Positions 9,272 to 17,379 of a stretch of DNA of 64,000 nt are shown here, piece by piece. Numbering within the stretch: the stretch's first letter is position 1; every line of letters begins with the position of its first letter. The position numbers and the translations under genes are program-made. The notes under the pieces were generated by a model that was not told where the DNA came from, ran no database searches, and was given only the letters and a program-made list of their open reading frames with translations. Source of the DNA: Azophilus sp965199705 (GTDB lineage: Bacteria > Pseudomonadota > Gammaproteobacteria > Pseudomonadales > Azotimanducaceae); NCBI GenBank assembly GCA_965199705.1, contig OZ241359.1, positions 1,736,001 through 1,800,000 of the forward strand. The letters run 5' to 3'.

Positions 9272-9724
9272 ATGAACGCTGTCGAGGAACTGGCCGAAAT
9301 CGAGGCCATCAAACGGCTCCGCATTGCCTACAGCCACTATTTCGACGGCCAGCAGGTGGACGACCTGGTGGATTTGTTCACAGAAGACGCCGTTTGCGAG
9401 TTCGGCCCCGACTATGGCGGAGACTGGGTGGGCAAGGACGCCATTCGCGCCAACTTCGAGCAGTGGAGCCAGGCAGAAGGGCCGCAGTACGGCGTCATGC
9501 ATGCGGTCACCAACCCGCTGATCCGGCTGATCGACGACACCACCGCGCATGGCCGCTGGTACTTGCTGGATTTGCGTACCACGGAAGGCGTCGAGAATCC
9601 GCTCATCCTGTTCGGCATCTACGACGATGTGTACCGAAAGATCTTCGGTCAGTGGCGCATCCAGCGCACCCGGATCGACTTCCTCTGGCCCAAGCGGGAC
9701 GTGCATCCGCCACGGGAGTTCTGA
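9272..9724 (+). CDS. NTF2/SnoaL-like domain protein
   Basis: 150 residues with the N-terminal helix EEIAEIEAIKRLR-like pattern (AEIEAIKRLRIAYSHYFDG), then DLVDLFTEDAVCEFG, which is the standard opening of SnoaL-like proteins of the NTF2 cone fold. Such proteins act as small isomerases, cyclases, dehydratases or as oxygenase small subunits. The ATG at 9272 is preferred over a GTG at 9236 because GGGGAGGAA (9258-9266) lies just upstream. It is convergent with the SDR gene that ends at 9759. The substrate is unknown. Confidence 0.8.
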   Translation: MNAVEELAEIEAIKRLRIAYSHYFDGQQVDDLVDLFTEDAVCEFGPDYGGDWVGKDAIRANFEQWSQAEGPQYGVMHAVTNPLIRLIDDTTAHGRWYLLDLRTTEGVENPLILFGIYDDVYRKIFGQWRIQRTRIDFLWPKRDVHPPREF

Positions 9725-9758
9725 TCCTCGTCAGACGCCCGCGCAAATTTGCAGGCTC

Positions 9759-10532
9759 CTAGTTCGGCTGCCCGCCGGCCACGTCGATGAACTGTCCGGT
9801 GATCCACTCGGCTGCCGGCGAGGCGAAGAAGACGGCGGCGGCGGCGCAATCCTCTGGCGTGCCGGTGCGCCCCATGGGAATGGCCGGGCCGAAGGTGTCG
9901 ATGGCCTGCTGCTCGCTGATGTTCATGGTTTCCACCAGCATTTCGGTGACGATGATGCCGGGGGCGATGCAATTCACCGTGATGCCCCTGGGGGCCAGCT
10001 CGACGGCCAGCGTGCGGGTCATCGAGATCATGCCCATGTTGGCGGCGGAATAGACCCCGAATCCGGGCGAGGGCTTGTGCGCGGCGATGGAGATGATGTT
10101 GATGATGCGCCCGCCATCGGTCATGCGCGCTGCTGCCTGCTGCGAACCCCACCACTTGGTCTTCATGTTCAGGTCGAGTTGTTCGTCGAACTTCTCCAAT
10201 GAAATCTCCGGCAGGGCATACATCTTGCGGTCGAGATTGCCGCCGGCGTTATTGACCACGATGTCGAGGCGCCCGAACTCGGAGACTACCTGATCCAGGA
10301 GCCGCGGCATCACCTCAAAATCCATCACGTCACCGGACAGCCCCAGGCCGCGACAGCCCCGTGTCTCGATCTCGCTGGCAACCGCATCCACCTCATGCTG
10401 GCGACGCGCCACCACCACCACATCGGCGCCACAGTCCGCGAGGCCGAGCGCGATGCCGCGGCCGATACCGCGCCCGCCGCCCGTGACCACCGCAACTTGC
10501 CCGTCGAGCCTGAATCTGTCGTGCATGCCCAT
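9759..10532 (-). CDS. SDR family oxidoreductase with YxxxN in place of YxxxK
   Basis: 257-residue short-chain dehydrogenase/reductase. The cofactor motif TGGGRGIG (17-24) and NNAG (94-97) are intact, as are the Asn (N122) and Ser (S148) of the catalytic tetrad. The Tyr is Y161, but the residue four later is N165 (codon AAC), not the usual lysine. In classical SDRs the lysine binds the nicotinamide ribose and lowers the tyrosine pKa, so activity may be altered. The C-terminus (GQFIDVAGGQPN) is family-typical. GGGAG precedes ATG 10532; the frame is open further upstream without SDR-like sequence. It is divergent from nuoF. Confidence 0.9.
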   Translation of the reverse strand: MGMHDRFRLDGQVAVVTGGGRGIGRGIALGLADCGADVVVVARRQHEVDAVASEIETRGCRGLGLSGDVMDFEVMPRLLDQVVSEFGRLDIVVNNAGGNLDRKMYALPEISLEKFDEQLDLNMKTKWWGSQQAAARMTDGGRIINIISIAAHKPSPGFGVYSAANMGMISMTRTLAVELAPRGITVNCIAPGIIVTEMLVETMNISEQQAIDTFGPAIPMGRTGTPEDCAAAAVFFASPAAEWITGQFIDVAGGQPN

Positions 10533-10644
10533 GCTGATCTCCCACTGTGATTTGGATGCCGGGCGAGCCAGCCGTTGGCGCCTGTGCGCGGCTTGATCCT
10601 CTCTCCCTGGATACCCGGACAGCTTACGCGAATCATCTGTCGCT

Positions 10645-10672
10645 TTGAACGTTGTGTCCTGTTGCCTACAAT
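10645..10672 (+). promoter_or_regulatory. Candidate sigma-70 promoter for nuoF
   Basis: TTGAAC (10645-10650), a 16-base spacer and TACAAT (10667-10672) lie in the gap between the divergent SDR gene and nuoF. Transcription would begin near 10679, just at the ATG at 10681, which implies a near-leaderless message or use of the ATG at 10702. Confidence 0.4.
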
Positions 10673-10680
10673 GCACCGTC

Positions 10681-12006
10681 ATGTCCCGCCCTGAAACCGA
10701 AATGTCCCTGAATGCGCGGCCCCTGACGGGCATCGTCGATGCTGTTGGCGGGCCTGTCGATCTCGCGGCCTATGCCGCCGCCGGCGGCTATGTTGGCGCC
10801 AGACGGGCGATTACAGAGCTCGCGCCCGATGCCGTGATCGAACTCGTCAAGGAGGCCAACCTGCGCGGTCGCGGCGGGGCCGGTTTCCCCACCGGGCTCA
10901 AGTGGAGCTTTGTGCCGGAGGACGACGGCCTGCCGAAGTATCTGGTCTGCAACGCCGACGAGATGGAGCCGGGCACGTTCAAGGACCGCTACCTGCTGGA
11001 GTACAACCCCCACCTCCTGATCGAAGGCATGCTGATCGGCGCCTGGGCCATTGGCGCAAGGCAAGGCTACGTCTTCCTGCGCGGGGAGTACCATCTGCCG
11101 TATCAGCGCCTGCAGGCCGCGATCGACGAAGCCTGTACCGAGGGCTATCTCGGCAAACGTATATTCGGCGCCGACTTCGATTTCGATCTGCGGATCCATC
11201 GCAGCGCCGGGCGCTACATCTGCGGCGAAGAGACCGCGCTGTTGAATGCTCTGGAAGGCAAGCGGGCGCAACCGCGCACCAAACCGCCCTTTCCGCCGGC
11301 GAGCGGCGCCTGGGGGCGGCCAACCATCGTCAACAACGTCGAGACCTTCTGCAATGCGCCCGGGATACTGCGCGAGGGCAGCGAGTGGTATCAGAACCTC
11401 GGGCTCGGCGCCGGCGCCGGCACCAAGCTCTATGGCGTCTCCGGCCGGGTTCGCCATCCAGGCCTCTGGGAACTGCCGATCGGCACGCCCATCCGCGAGA
11501 TCATTGACCAACATGCGGGCGGTATGCAGGAGGGCTACCGGCTGCGCGGCCTGCTGCCGGGCGGCGCTTCCACCGATTTCCTGGTCGAGGAACACTTCGA
11601 TCTGGCCATGGATTACAGAACCATCCAGAAGGCCGGCAGCCGCATGGGCACCGGCACCATGATCCTGATGGATGATTCCATCTGCCCGGTGGACATGTGC
11701 CGCAACCTGGAGCATTTCTTTGCCCAGGAGTCCTGCGGCTTCTGCACGCCCTGCCGGGAAGGGCTGCCCTGGGTGGAGCAACTGCTGACAGACCTGGTGG
11801 CCGGCAAGGGCAAGCCGGGCGACCTGGAGCTGCTCGAGCGCAACGCCGAGTTCATCGGCGGCGTCACCAACACCTTCTGTCTGCATGCGCCCGGCGCCAT
11901 CGAACCATTGCAAAGCGCGCTGAAGTACTTCCGCGAAGATTTCGAGGCCCATGTTCGCGATGGCCGATGCAGCCATTGCGCCGACGGCCGGGTTTTCAAC
12001 GCCTGA
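10681..12006 (+). CDS. nuoF: NADH-quinone oxidoreductase subunit F
   Basis: The 51-kDa-type subunit of complex I, which binds NADH, FMN and the N3 [4Fe-4S] cluster on the cytoplasmic arm. GRGGAGFPTGLKWSF is the NADH/FMN-binding glycine-rich stretch, CNADEMEPGTFKDRYL follows, and the cluster ligands are C352-x2-C355-x2-C358 and C400 (ESCGFCTPCREG, NTFCLHAPGA). The 441-residue length is normal. ATG 10681 is taken as the start; ATG 10702 is also possible. It is unusual that nuoE is not upstream and nuoG not directly downstream: nuoG begins 10 kb further on, behind a TonB receptor, an IS nest and three unrelated enzymes. It is read from a divergent gap with its own promoter-like sequence. Confidence 0.96.
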   Translation: MSRPETEMSLNARPLTGIVDAVGGPVDLAAYAAAGGYVGARRAITELAPDAVIELVKEANLRGRGGAGFPTGLKWSFVPEDDGLPKYLVCNADEMEPGTFKDRYLLEYNPHLLIEGMLIGAWAIGARQGYVFLRGEYHLPYQRLQAAIDEACTEGYLGKRIFGADFDFDLRIHRSAGRYICGEETALLNALEGKRAQPRTKPPFPPASGAWGRPTIVNNVETFCNAPGILREGSEWYQNLGLGAGAGTKLYGVSGRVRHPGLWELPIGTPIREIIDQHAGGMQEGYRLRGLLPGGASTDFLVEEHFDLAMDYRTIQKAGSRMGTGTMILMDDSICPVDMCRNLEHFFAQESCGFCTPCREGLPWVEQLLTDLVAGKGKPGDLELLERNAEFIGGVTNTFCLHAPGAIEPLQSALKYFREDFEAHVRDGRCSHCADGRVFNA

Positions 12007-12060
12007 ATTCGGGCAATGCAGATCACACCCTCTCATATCAGCCAGATCAAAGGAGCCTGG

Positions 12061-14397
12061 ATGACCATGACCATTCACCGCACGCTCGCACTCTTCCTGA
12101 CCAGCGCCGGCATGTCGGTTTGCGTCGCCAGCCAGGCGCAGCCGGTGCTTGAAGAGATCATCGTCACCGCCACCAAGCGCGCCGAATCCCTGCAAACGGT
12201 GCCCTTGAGCGTGTCGTCGATATCGGGCGAGGCGCTGCGCGAGCGCGGCCTGACCGAGTTCTTCGACTACGCCATCAGCATCCCCAACCTGTCATTCGGC
12301 GCTTTCACCGACGGCATCCTCTCCAATCGAAGCGTCTCCCTGCGCGGCATTCAGGGCGTCAACACCACCGGCTTCTACATTGACGACACGCCGATCTCGG
12401 AAACCATCGATCCGAGAATCCTGGATCTGGAGCGCGTCGAGGTGTTGCGCGGTCCCTCCGGCACCCTGTACGGCGCTCGCTCGCTGGGCGGCGTCATTCG
12501 TCACATCACCCGCCGACCGAACTTCGACGGCACGAGCGGCTGGCTGCGCACTGAGCTGTCTGGATCCAAGGCGTCGGACGACCTCAATCTGGTCGCCTCA
12601 GGCTCGGTCAACGTGCCCTTCAGCGACACCGTGGCGGCTATCTTTTCCGGCCTCTACGAGGATCGGGGCGGCGTTTTTGACCGGCGAGTGGGGGCCATTG
12701 CCAATCACCTTTCCGATCCGGCATCGCTCGCCGGGCCGGCGGACCGCGTGATCGAAGACGTGGACCAGCAGCAGGTCGTCGCCGCGCAGGCCTACCTGCT
12801 GATCGAACCCAATGACCAGCTGTCCATCGCGCCTCGGGTGCTCTACCAGAAGACCGATCTTGACGGCTTCCCCTTGGCCGATGTGGAGCCTGGCAACTTC
12901 GATCAGAACCGTGATTTCGACGTGGCTGAAGGCGGCGATGATGAATGGACGCTCTACTCGCTGAACGTCAACTATGAGCTTGGCGCCGGCACCTTCACCT
13001 CGGCGACCTCCTGGTTTGAACGGGAGACCTTCGAGACCGAGGCCAGCGGTTCGTTCATCAACTTTCTGCAAGCCGCGCCCGTTGCTGCCGGCGGTTTCGA
13101 CCTGTTCGATGTGATCGGCGTCCAGCCGGTAACCTCACCGATCTTTCAAACCCTGAATTTCGAGACCTTCGTGCAGGAAGTGCGTTTTGCTTCAGACTTC
13201 GACGGCCCCTGGCAGTTCGTTGTCGGCGGCTTCTACCAGAAGACAGATGACGATGAGGCGTTCCAGCCACGCAACTACGCCCGCGGCCTTAACGACAATT
13301 TTGCAGAACTTCAGCAGACGCTTGGAATACCTGGTCCGCTTGAGGCCATCTGGCCATTCGGCGATCTGGTGTTCACATCGTCACGGCCCTCGGAGGTGGA
13401 AGAAACGGGTGTCTTTGGCGAGCTCGCTTGGGCGCTCAACGACCAATGGAGCATCGTCGTCGGCTCGCGCTGGTTTGATACCGAGGTGTCGTTCCTGGAG
13501 CAGCAGGCCGGGCTTGCCGCCGGCGTGCCGCTTGCCGAGGATGCGCCCCTGTCCAGCGTGCCGGCTGGCGGCGGCAGCCAAAGCGAAGACGGTTTCATCT
13601 TCAAGGGCGCCCTGGAGTTTCAGGCCAGGGAGAACCTGTTTTTCTACGCCTCATTAGCCGAGGGCTTTCGCCTGGGCGGCGCCAATGGCGTGATTCCCAA
13701 CACCTTGGGCTGCCCGGAGGATCTGGCGGCGCTTGGCCTCGGCGACGGTGATACGGGCGCCTATCAGTCCGATGACCTGATTAGCTACGAGGTGGGAGTG
13801 AAATCCAATCTGAATGCGACCACGCGCCTCAATGCGACCGTTTTTCACATCGACTTCGACAACATCCAGCAGCGCACCCAGCTTGCGTGCGGCTTTCAGT
13901 TTGTGGGCAACTTCGGCGCTGCGCGCAGCCGGGGCGTGGAGTTGGAGCTGACGGCTGAACCGATCGAAAACCTGCTGCTCGGCTTGAATGTCGGCTTCAC
14001 CGATGCGGAGTTCACCGAGACGGTGGCGGGCATCAATCAGGATGGCGACCCATTGCAGTTCGTACCCGAATGGACCGCATCGTTGATCCTGGACTACCTG
14101 TGGCCGCAGGCGGTACTGGATTGGGATCTGTTCGTCCGCGCGGACCTGAACTATGTCGATGACAGCCTCTCACAGGTCAACGCCATTCCCCGCAAGCGCC
14201 GCGCCTATGAACAGATCGGGCTTCGGGTGGGTCTTGCCAACGAGCGCTGGAAAGCGGCGCTCTTTGCCCGCAACCTCACCAACGAGATCGCCAACCTCGG
14301 CGACAACCGCTCCATCGCCGCCGAGACGCCGGGCCGTCCGCGCTGGGTTGTGAGCCGCCCACGCACCATCGGTCTGGAGCTTGGGTTGCAGTTCTAG
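12061..14397 (+). CDS. TonB-dependent outer-membrane receptor
   Basis: 778 residues. A signal peptide (RTLALFLTSAGMSVCVASQAQ) precedes the TonB-box-like segment EEIIVTATKRAESL, the plug domain (SLRGIQGVNTTGFYIDDTPI, LERVEVLRGPSGTLYGA) and a long beta-barrel ending in the outer-membrane C-terminal phenylalanine (GLELGLQF). AAGGAG at 12050-12055 supports ATG 12061. Known for the family: energised uptake of siderophores, vitamins or large organics through TonB-ExbBD. The substrate cannot be told. It starts 54 bases after nuoF and may be read with it. Its TAG stop lies inside a CTAG that is the left border of a MITE; the final Phe is retained, so the insertion did not truncate the protein. Confidence 0.94.
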   Translation: MTMTIHRTLALFLTSAGMSVCVASQAQPVLEEIIVTATKRAESLQTVPLSVSSISGEALRERGLTEFFDYAISIPNLSFGAFTDGILSNRSVSLRGIQGVNTTGFYIDDTPISETIDPRILDLERVEVLRGPSGTLYGARSLGGVIRHITRRPNFDGTSGWLRTELSGSKASDDLNLVASGSVNVPFSDTVAAIFSGLYEDRGGVFDRRVGAIANHLSDPASLAGPADRVIEDVDQQQVVAAQAYLLIEPNDQLSIAPRVLYQKTDLDGFPLADVEPGNFDQNRDFDVAEGGDDEWTLYSLNVNYELGAGTFTSATSWFERETFETEASGSFINFLQAAPVAAGGFDLFDVIGVQPVTSPIFQTLNFETFVQEVRFASDFDGPWQFVVGGFYQKTDDDEAFQPRNYARGLNDNFAELQQTLGIPGPLEAIWPFGDLVFTSSRPSEVEETGVFGELAWALNDQWSIVVGSRWFDTEVSFLEQQAGLAAGVPLAEDAPLSSVPAGGGSQSEDGFIFKGALEFQARENLFFYASLAEGFRLGGANGVIPNTLGCPEDLAALGLGDGDTGAYQSDDLISYEVGVKSNLNATTRLNATVFHIDFDNIQQRTQLACGFQFVGNFGAARSRGVELELTAEPIENLLLGLNVGFTDAEFTETVAGINQDGDPLQFVPEWTASLILDYLWPQAVLDWDLFVRADLNYVDDSLSQVNAIPRKRRAYEQIGLRVGLANERWKAALFARNLTNEIANLGDNRSIAAETPGRPRWVVSRPRTIGLELGLQF

Positions 14398-14545
14398 CAG
14401 CCTGTCGGACTTGCGGTCACGACCCCATTTAAACTATTGAAAAATATATGTTTTATATTTTTGCGCTGAAAACCCCATTTGAAAAAATTATATATAAATC
14501 AATATATTATTAAATATAATCGGCCCAAGTCCGACAGGCTGCTAG
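14394..14545. mobile_element. MITE with IS1182-type ends (144-bp core flanked by CTAG)
   Basis: CTAG (14394-14397) and CTAG (14542-14545) flank a core with perfect 16-base terminal inverted repeats, CAGCCTGTCGGACTTG and CAAGTCCGACAGGCTG. The interior is strongly AT-rich, quite unlike the surroundings, has no ORF, and holds two copies of a CCCCATTT motif followed by A-rich sequence. The ends match the first bases of the IS1182-family element at 15931-17560, and both carry the same CTAG border, so the MITE was probably mobilised by that transposase. The right CTAG was later split by the IS630-type element. Confidence 0.85.
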
Positions 14546-15624
14546 TGTCCTGTCCCAGAAATAAGTGCGCCTAATCGTTCTACTTTGGCGATGATCGAAT
14601 CGGCAGTTGCAGTCCAGACGAACGGAGAAGTTTTAGAGTTGTACTCGTCAACGAATCGGTTGATTTTGTTGGTCAGTTGCTTGACCGAAGAAAACGACCC
14701 ACGACGGATTGCTCGTTGGGTGATGATGCCGAACCACCGTTCGACCTGGTTGAGCCAAGACGCATAGGTCGGCGTGTAGTGAATATGGTATCGGGGTCGC
14801 TTGGCCAGCCACGCTTTCACCTTGGCGTGTTTGTGCGTCGCGTAATTGTCCACGATCAGATGCACATCCAGCTCCGTGGGAACATTGCGGTCGATGTGTC
14901 GCAGAAAGCCCAGAAACTCTTGGCGCCGATGGCGGCGTTTGCATTGAGTGAGCACGTTCCCCGTCGCCACGTCCAAGGCTGCAAACAGGGTCGTCGTGCC
15001 ATGTCGAATGTAATCGTGCGTGACTCCTTCGACATAGCCAAGTCCCAAGGGCAGCAGGGGTTGCGTGCGTTGCAGAGCCTGCACTTGGGATTTCTCATCC
15101 ACGCACAGCACCACCGCGTGATCCGGCGGGTTCAGGTACAGGCCAACAATGTCGCGAACCTTCTCAATGAAGAACGGGTCGGTGGACAACTTGAACGTCC
15201 GTTGGCGATGCGGTTGAACGCCGAACAGGTCGAACCAGCGCTGCACGGTGCTCTTCGACACCCCGCGGTGCTCGGCCATTGTTCGCGTCGTCCAGTGTGT
15301 GGCGCCTTTCGGTGACGACTGCAGCGCCGCGTTGACAACCTCCGCGACTCGTTCATCGTTGTGGCTGCGCGGCCGTCCGGGACGCAATTCATCGTGCAAG
15401 CCCTGCACCCCTTGCTCAAGGTACCGCTTGCGCCATTTGAACACGGTGTTCCGGTTCAGGTTCATCCGTTGGGCGATTGAGGTTCCTCCTTCGCCATCGG
15501 CACACGCGAGCACAATCTGCGCTCGGCGCACCAGCCCATGGGGCAGGGATCGAGATGTGACGAGACTGTTCAACTGGTTTCTTTCGTCGGTGCTCAATGG
15601 TATCGGTGTGGCTTTACGTGGCAT
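14542..15624 (-). CDS. IS630-family transposase
   Basis: 360 residues: N-terminal helix-turn-helix region (TSIAQRMNLNRNTVFKWRKR), a second HTH (WTTRTMAEHRGVSKSTVQRW) and a DDE catalytic domain with VLCVDEKSQ, HLIVDNYATHKH and YASWLNQVERWFG supplying the D, D and E. The frame is intact, so the enzyme may be active. ATG 15624 is used; the frame is open three codons upstream at 15642. The coding sequence runs to the very end of the IS (ending GTGH) and its TAG stop codon is built from the duplicated target TA plus the neighbouring base, so termination depends on the insertion site. Confidence 0.93.
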   Translation of the reverse strand: MPRKATPIPLSTDERNQLNSLVTSRSLPHGLVRRAQIVLACADGEGGTSIAQRMNLNRNTVFKWRKRYLEQGVQGLHDELRPGRPRSHNDERVAEVVNAALQSSPKGATHWTTRTMAEHRGVSKSTVQRWFDLFGVQPHRQRTFKLSTDPFFIEKVRDIVGLYLNPPDHAVVLCVDEKSQVQALQRTQPLLPLGLGYVEGVTHDYIRHGTTTLFAALDVATGNVLTQCKRRHRRQEFLGFLRHIDRNVPTELDVHLIVDNYATHKHAKVKAWLAKRPRYHIHYTPTYASWLNQVERWFGIITQRAIRRGSFSSVKQLTNKINRFVDEYNSKTSPFVWTATADSIIAKVERLGALISGTGH

Positions 15625-15683
15625 GCTGATGGCTCCAATCAAGTCATGCCAATAGTACTAGTTATTTATGGGACAGGACACTA
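14543..15683 (-). mobile_element. IS630-family insertion sequence
   Basis: Terminal inverted repeats GTGTCCTGTCCCAGAAATAA (14545-14564) and its near-perfect complement (15662-15681, one mismatch) flank a 1137-bp element. The target TA is duplicated at 14543-14544 and 15682-15683, as is standard for IS630/mariner-type elements. The insertion split a CTAG at the right border of the MITE, so this element is younger than the MITE. Confidence 0.9.
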
Positions 15684-15930
15684 GCCCGGATATTGCACCA
15701 GGGGCCGTGATGATCGCGCCGGATTTTGTCCGTCTGCGTGTGCTCGCGACCGAGAGCATAGCTACGCCTATGGTCGAGGGAGCATGGACGCGCAGACGGG
15801 CAAAAGACCAGCGAGCGCGCGGCAAGCGCAGTCTGTAATCGGCACAGCGCTTCAATAGCGAAGACTACCAATTGAAAGATAGAGAAAATCAGCCTGCTCC
15901 ATTAGCGCCTTGGTGCAATATTCGGGCTAG
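15681..15930. mobile_element. Non-coding inverted-repeat element with internal hairpin, family unknown
   Basis: Left end 15681-15703 and right end 15908-15930 are inverted copies of 23 bases with two mismatches (CTAGCCCGGATATTGCACC and so on). CTAG borders both ends, leaving a 242-bp core. Inside, TTTTGTCCGTCTGCG (15724-15738) pairs with CGCAGACGGGCAAAA (15791-15805), with further pairing inward, so a long stem-loop can form. No ORF or transposase remnant is visible. It fills most of the gene-free stretch between the two transposases. It could be a second MITE type or a deletion derivative of an IS I do not recognise. Its left end carries the dispersed repeat also found at 35364 and 62082. 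Confidence 0.65.
15689..15722. repeat. Dispersed repeat, copy A (GATGATCGCG family)
   Basis: 34 bases, GATATTGCACCAGGGGCC followed by GTGATGATCGCGCCGG. It agrees at 29 of 34 positions with 62082-62115 and more loosely with 35364-35397. It forms part of the left end of the inverted-repeat element. Confidence 0.6.
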
Positions 15931-15996
15931 CAGCCTGTCGGACTTAGGCATGAGGTTCTTTATAATGAATGACGAGGCAAGATAAGGGTAATCGAG

Positions 15997-17346
15997 ATGG
16001 CGAGATTTGTGGATATGGATTCGTCGCAGTTGTACTTGATGCCGCCGGACATGCGGGAATGGGTAGCGGAAGACGATCTGGCGCATTTTGTACTGGAGGC
16101 GGTGAAGCGGGTTCCGATGAGTTCGTTTCGAGTGAACCATCGCGGGACGGGATCGGCGCAATATCACCCACGGATGATGCTGGGGTTGCTGATTTACTGT
16201 TATGCACAAGGGATATTTGGATCGAGGCGGATAGAGAGAGCGACGTACCGGGACATAGGAGTTCGTTATGTGGCGGGGAACAGTCACCCGGATCACGACA
16301 CGATCTGTGCGTTTCGGCGTCGCAACCTTGAGGCGGTGACGGAAGCGTTTTTGCAGGTATTGCTGCTGGCGCGGGAGTTGCAGCTGTTGAAGGTAGGCAC
16401 GGTGAGTGTGGACGGGACGAAGCTTCGAGCGAACGCGAGCAAGCGCCGGAGCATTCGTCATGATCGAGCGCAGGCGTTGCGCAAGCAGTTGGATGGCGAG
16501 ATCAAGGACATGTTGGGTCAGGCGGAGCGAGCGGATGTTGAGGATGCGCCGCCGGCATCGAGTTTGCCGGAGGAGTTGAAGAGGCGTGAGACGCTGAAGT
16601 CGAAGCTGGACAAGGCGTGTGCGAAGTTGGCGCACCGCGCGAAGGCGCAGGCGGCGTCGGAGCGGGCGGAGTACGAGCGCAAGCTGGCGGCGCAGGAGAA
16701 GCGAGAGGGCCGGCGCAAGGGCGGGCGGATCAAGCCGCCGAAGGATGTGCCTGAGGACAAGGAGCAGATCAACCTGACGGACTCGGATAGTGCGCTGATG
16801 CGCAAGAACAAGCGCAGCGAGTATCAGCAGTGCTACAACGTTCAGGCGGTGGTGGACGCTGAGGGGAGCCAGTTGGTTGTGGGGAATCGGGTGAGTGATT
16901 GCGCCAGTGACCGGAACGAACTGGTGGCGGATGTGGATTCGATGCCTGATGCGTTGGGTTCGCCGGAACGGGTATTGGCGGACAACGGCTACGCGACGGG
17001 CACGGAGGTTGCCCAGTTGGAGGGGCGGGGCCTGGAAGTTCTGGTGGCGGTTGGCGCACAAGATCGTCGTCGAGCGCATGATTTTCGTCCGCCAGCGCCG
17101 GAGAAGCCGATCAGGGAACCCAAGGCGGCCTGGCTCAAGCGGATGCAGGAGAAGATGTCGAGCGATGCCAATCGGGCGCACTATCGCTTGCGCAAGCAGA
17201 CGGTGGAGCCGGTGTTCGGGATCGTCAAGCAGGCGATGGGATTCCGGCAGTTCTTGCTGCGCGGATCAGAGAAAGTGCAGGGGGAGTGGGCCCTGGTGAC
17301 GCTGGCATATAACTGCAAGCGACTGAACAACATGATTCGGGCTTGA
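15997..17346 (+). CDS. IS1182-family transposase
   Basis: 449 residues with the IS1182 arrangement: an N-terminal DUF772-type region (LPPDMREWVAEDDLAHFV-like, YHPRMMLGLLIYCYAQGIFGSRRIE), the first catalytic segment VGTVSVDGTKL, a charged coiled middle (LKRRETLKSKLDKACAKLAH), DSALMRKNKRSEYQQCYNVQAVVD, VLADNGYATGTEV and a C-terminal E-containing segment (KQTVEPVFGIVKQAMGFRQF). The frame is uninterrupted, so it may be functional. Codon choice in the gene differs from that of neighbouring housekeeping genes (more G-ending Leu and Ala codons). It is likely also able to act on the MITE at 14394, whose ends match. Confidence 0.94.
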   Translation: MARFVDMDSSQLYLMPPDMREWVAEDDLAHFVLEAVKRVPMSSFRVNHRGTGSAQYHPRMMLGLLIYCYAQGIFGSRRIERATYRDIGVRYVAGNSHPDHDTICAFRRRNLEAVTEAFLQVLLLARELQLLKVGTVSVDGTKLRANASKRRSIRHDRAQALRKQLDGEIKDMLGQAERADVEDAPPASSLPEELKRRETLKSKLDKACAKLAHRAKAQAASERAEYERKLAAQEKREGRRKGGRIKPPKDVPEDKEQINLTDSDSALMRKNKRSEYQQCYNVQAVVDAEGSQLVVGNRVSDCASDRNELVADVDSMPDALGSPERVLADNGYATGTEVAQLEGRGLEVLVAVGAQDRRRAHDFRPPAPEKPIREPKAAWLKRMQEKMSSDANRAHYRLRKQTVEPVFGIVKQAMGFRQFLLRGSEKVQGEWALVTLAYNCKRLNNMIRA

Positions 17347-17379
17347 TCAGGTAATAAAGAGCATTTCCTGATCCCTTTT
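17345..17379 (+). terminator. Stem-loop after IS1182 transposase
   Basis: GATCAGG (17345-17351) and CCTGATC (17367-17373) form a 7-bp stem that begins inside the TGA stop codon and is followed by CCTTTT. A short intrinsic terminator is plausible. The remaining bases to 17639 hold only the IS end and about 75 bases without a recognisable feature. Confidence 0.45.

Noticed and set aside
10666..12195. 509-codon minus-strand frame over nuoF
   Set aside because: Antisense shadow of nuoF; composition reflects complementary codons only.
15889..17181. 430-codon minus-strand frame over the IS1182 transposase
   Set aside because: Shadow of the transposase; Arg/His/Leu-rich without any domain.
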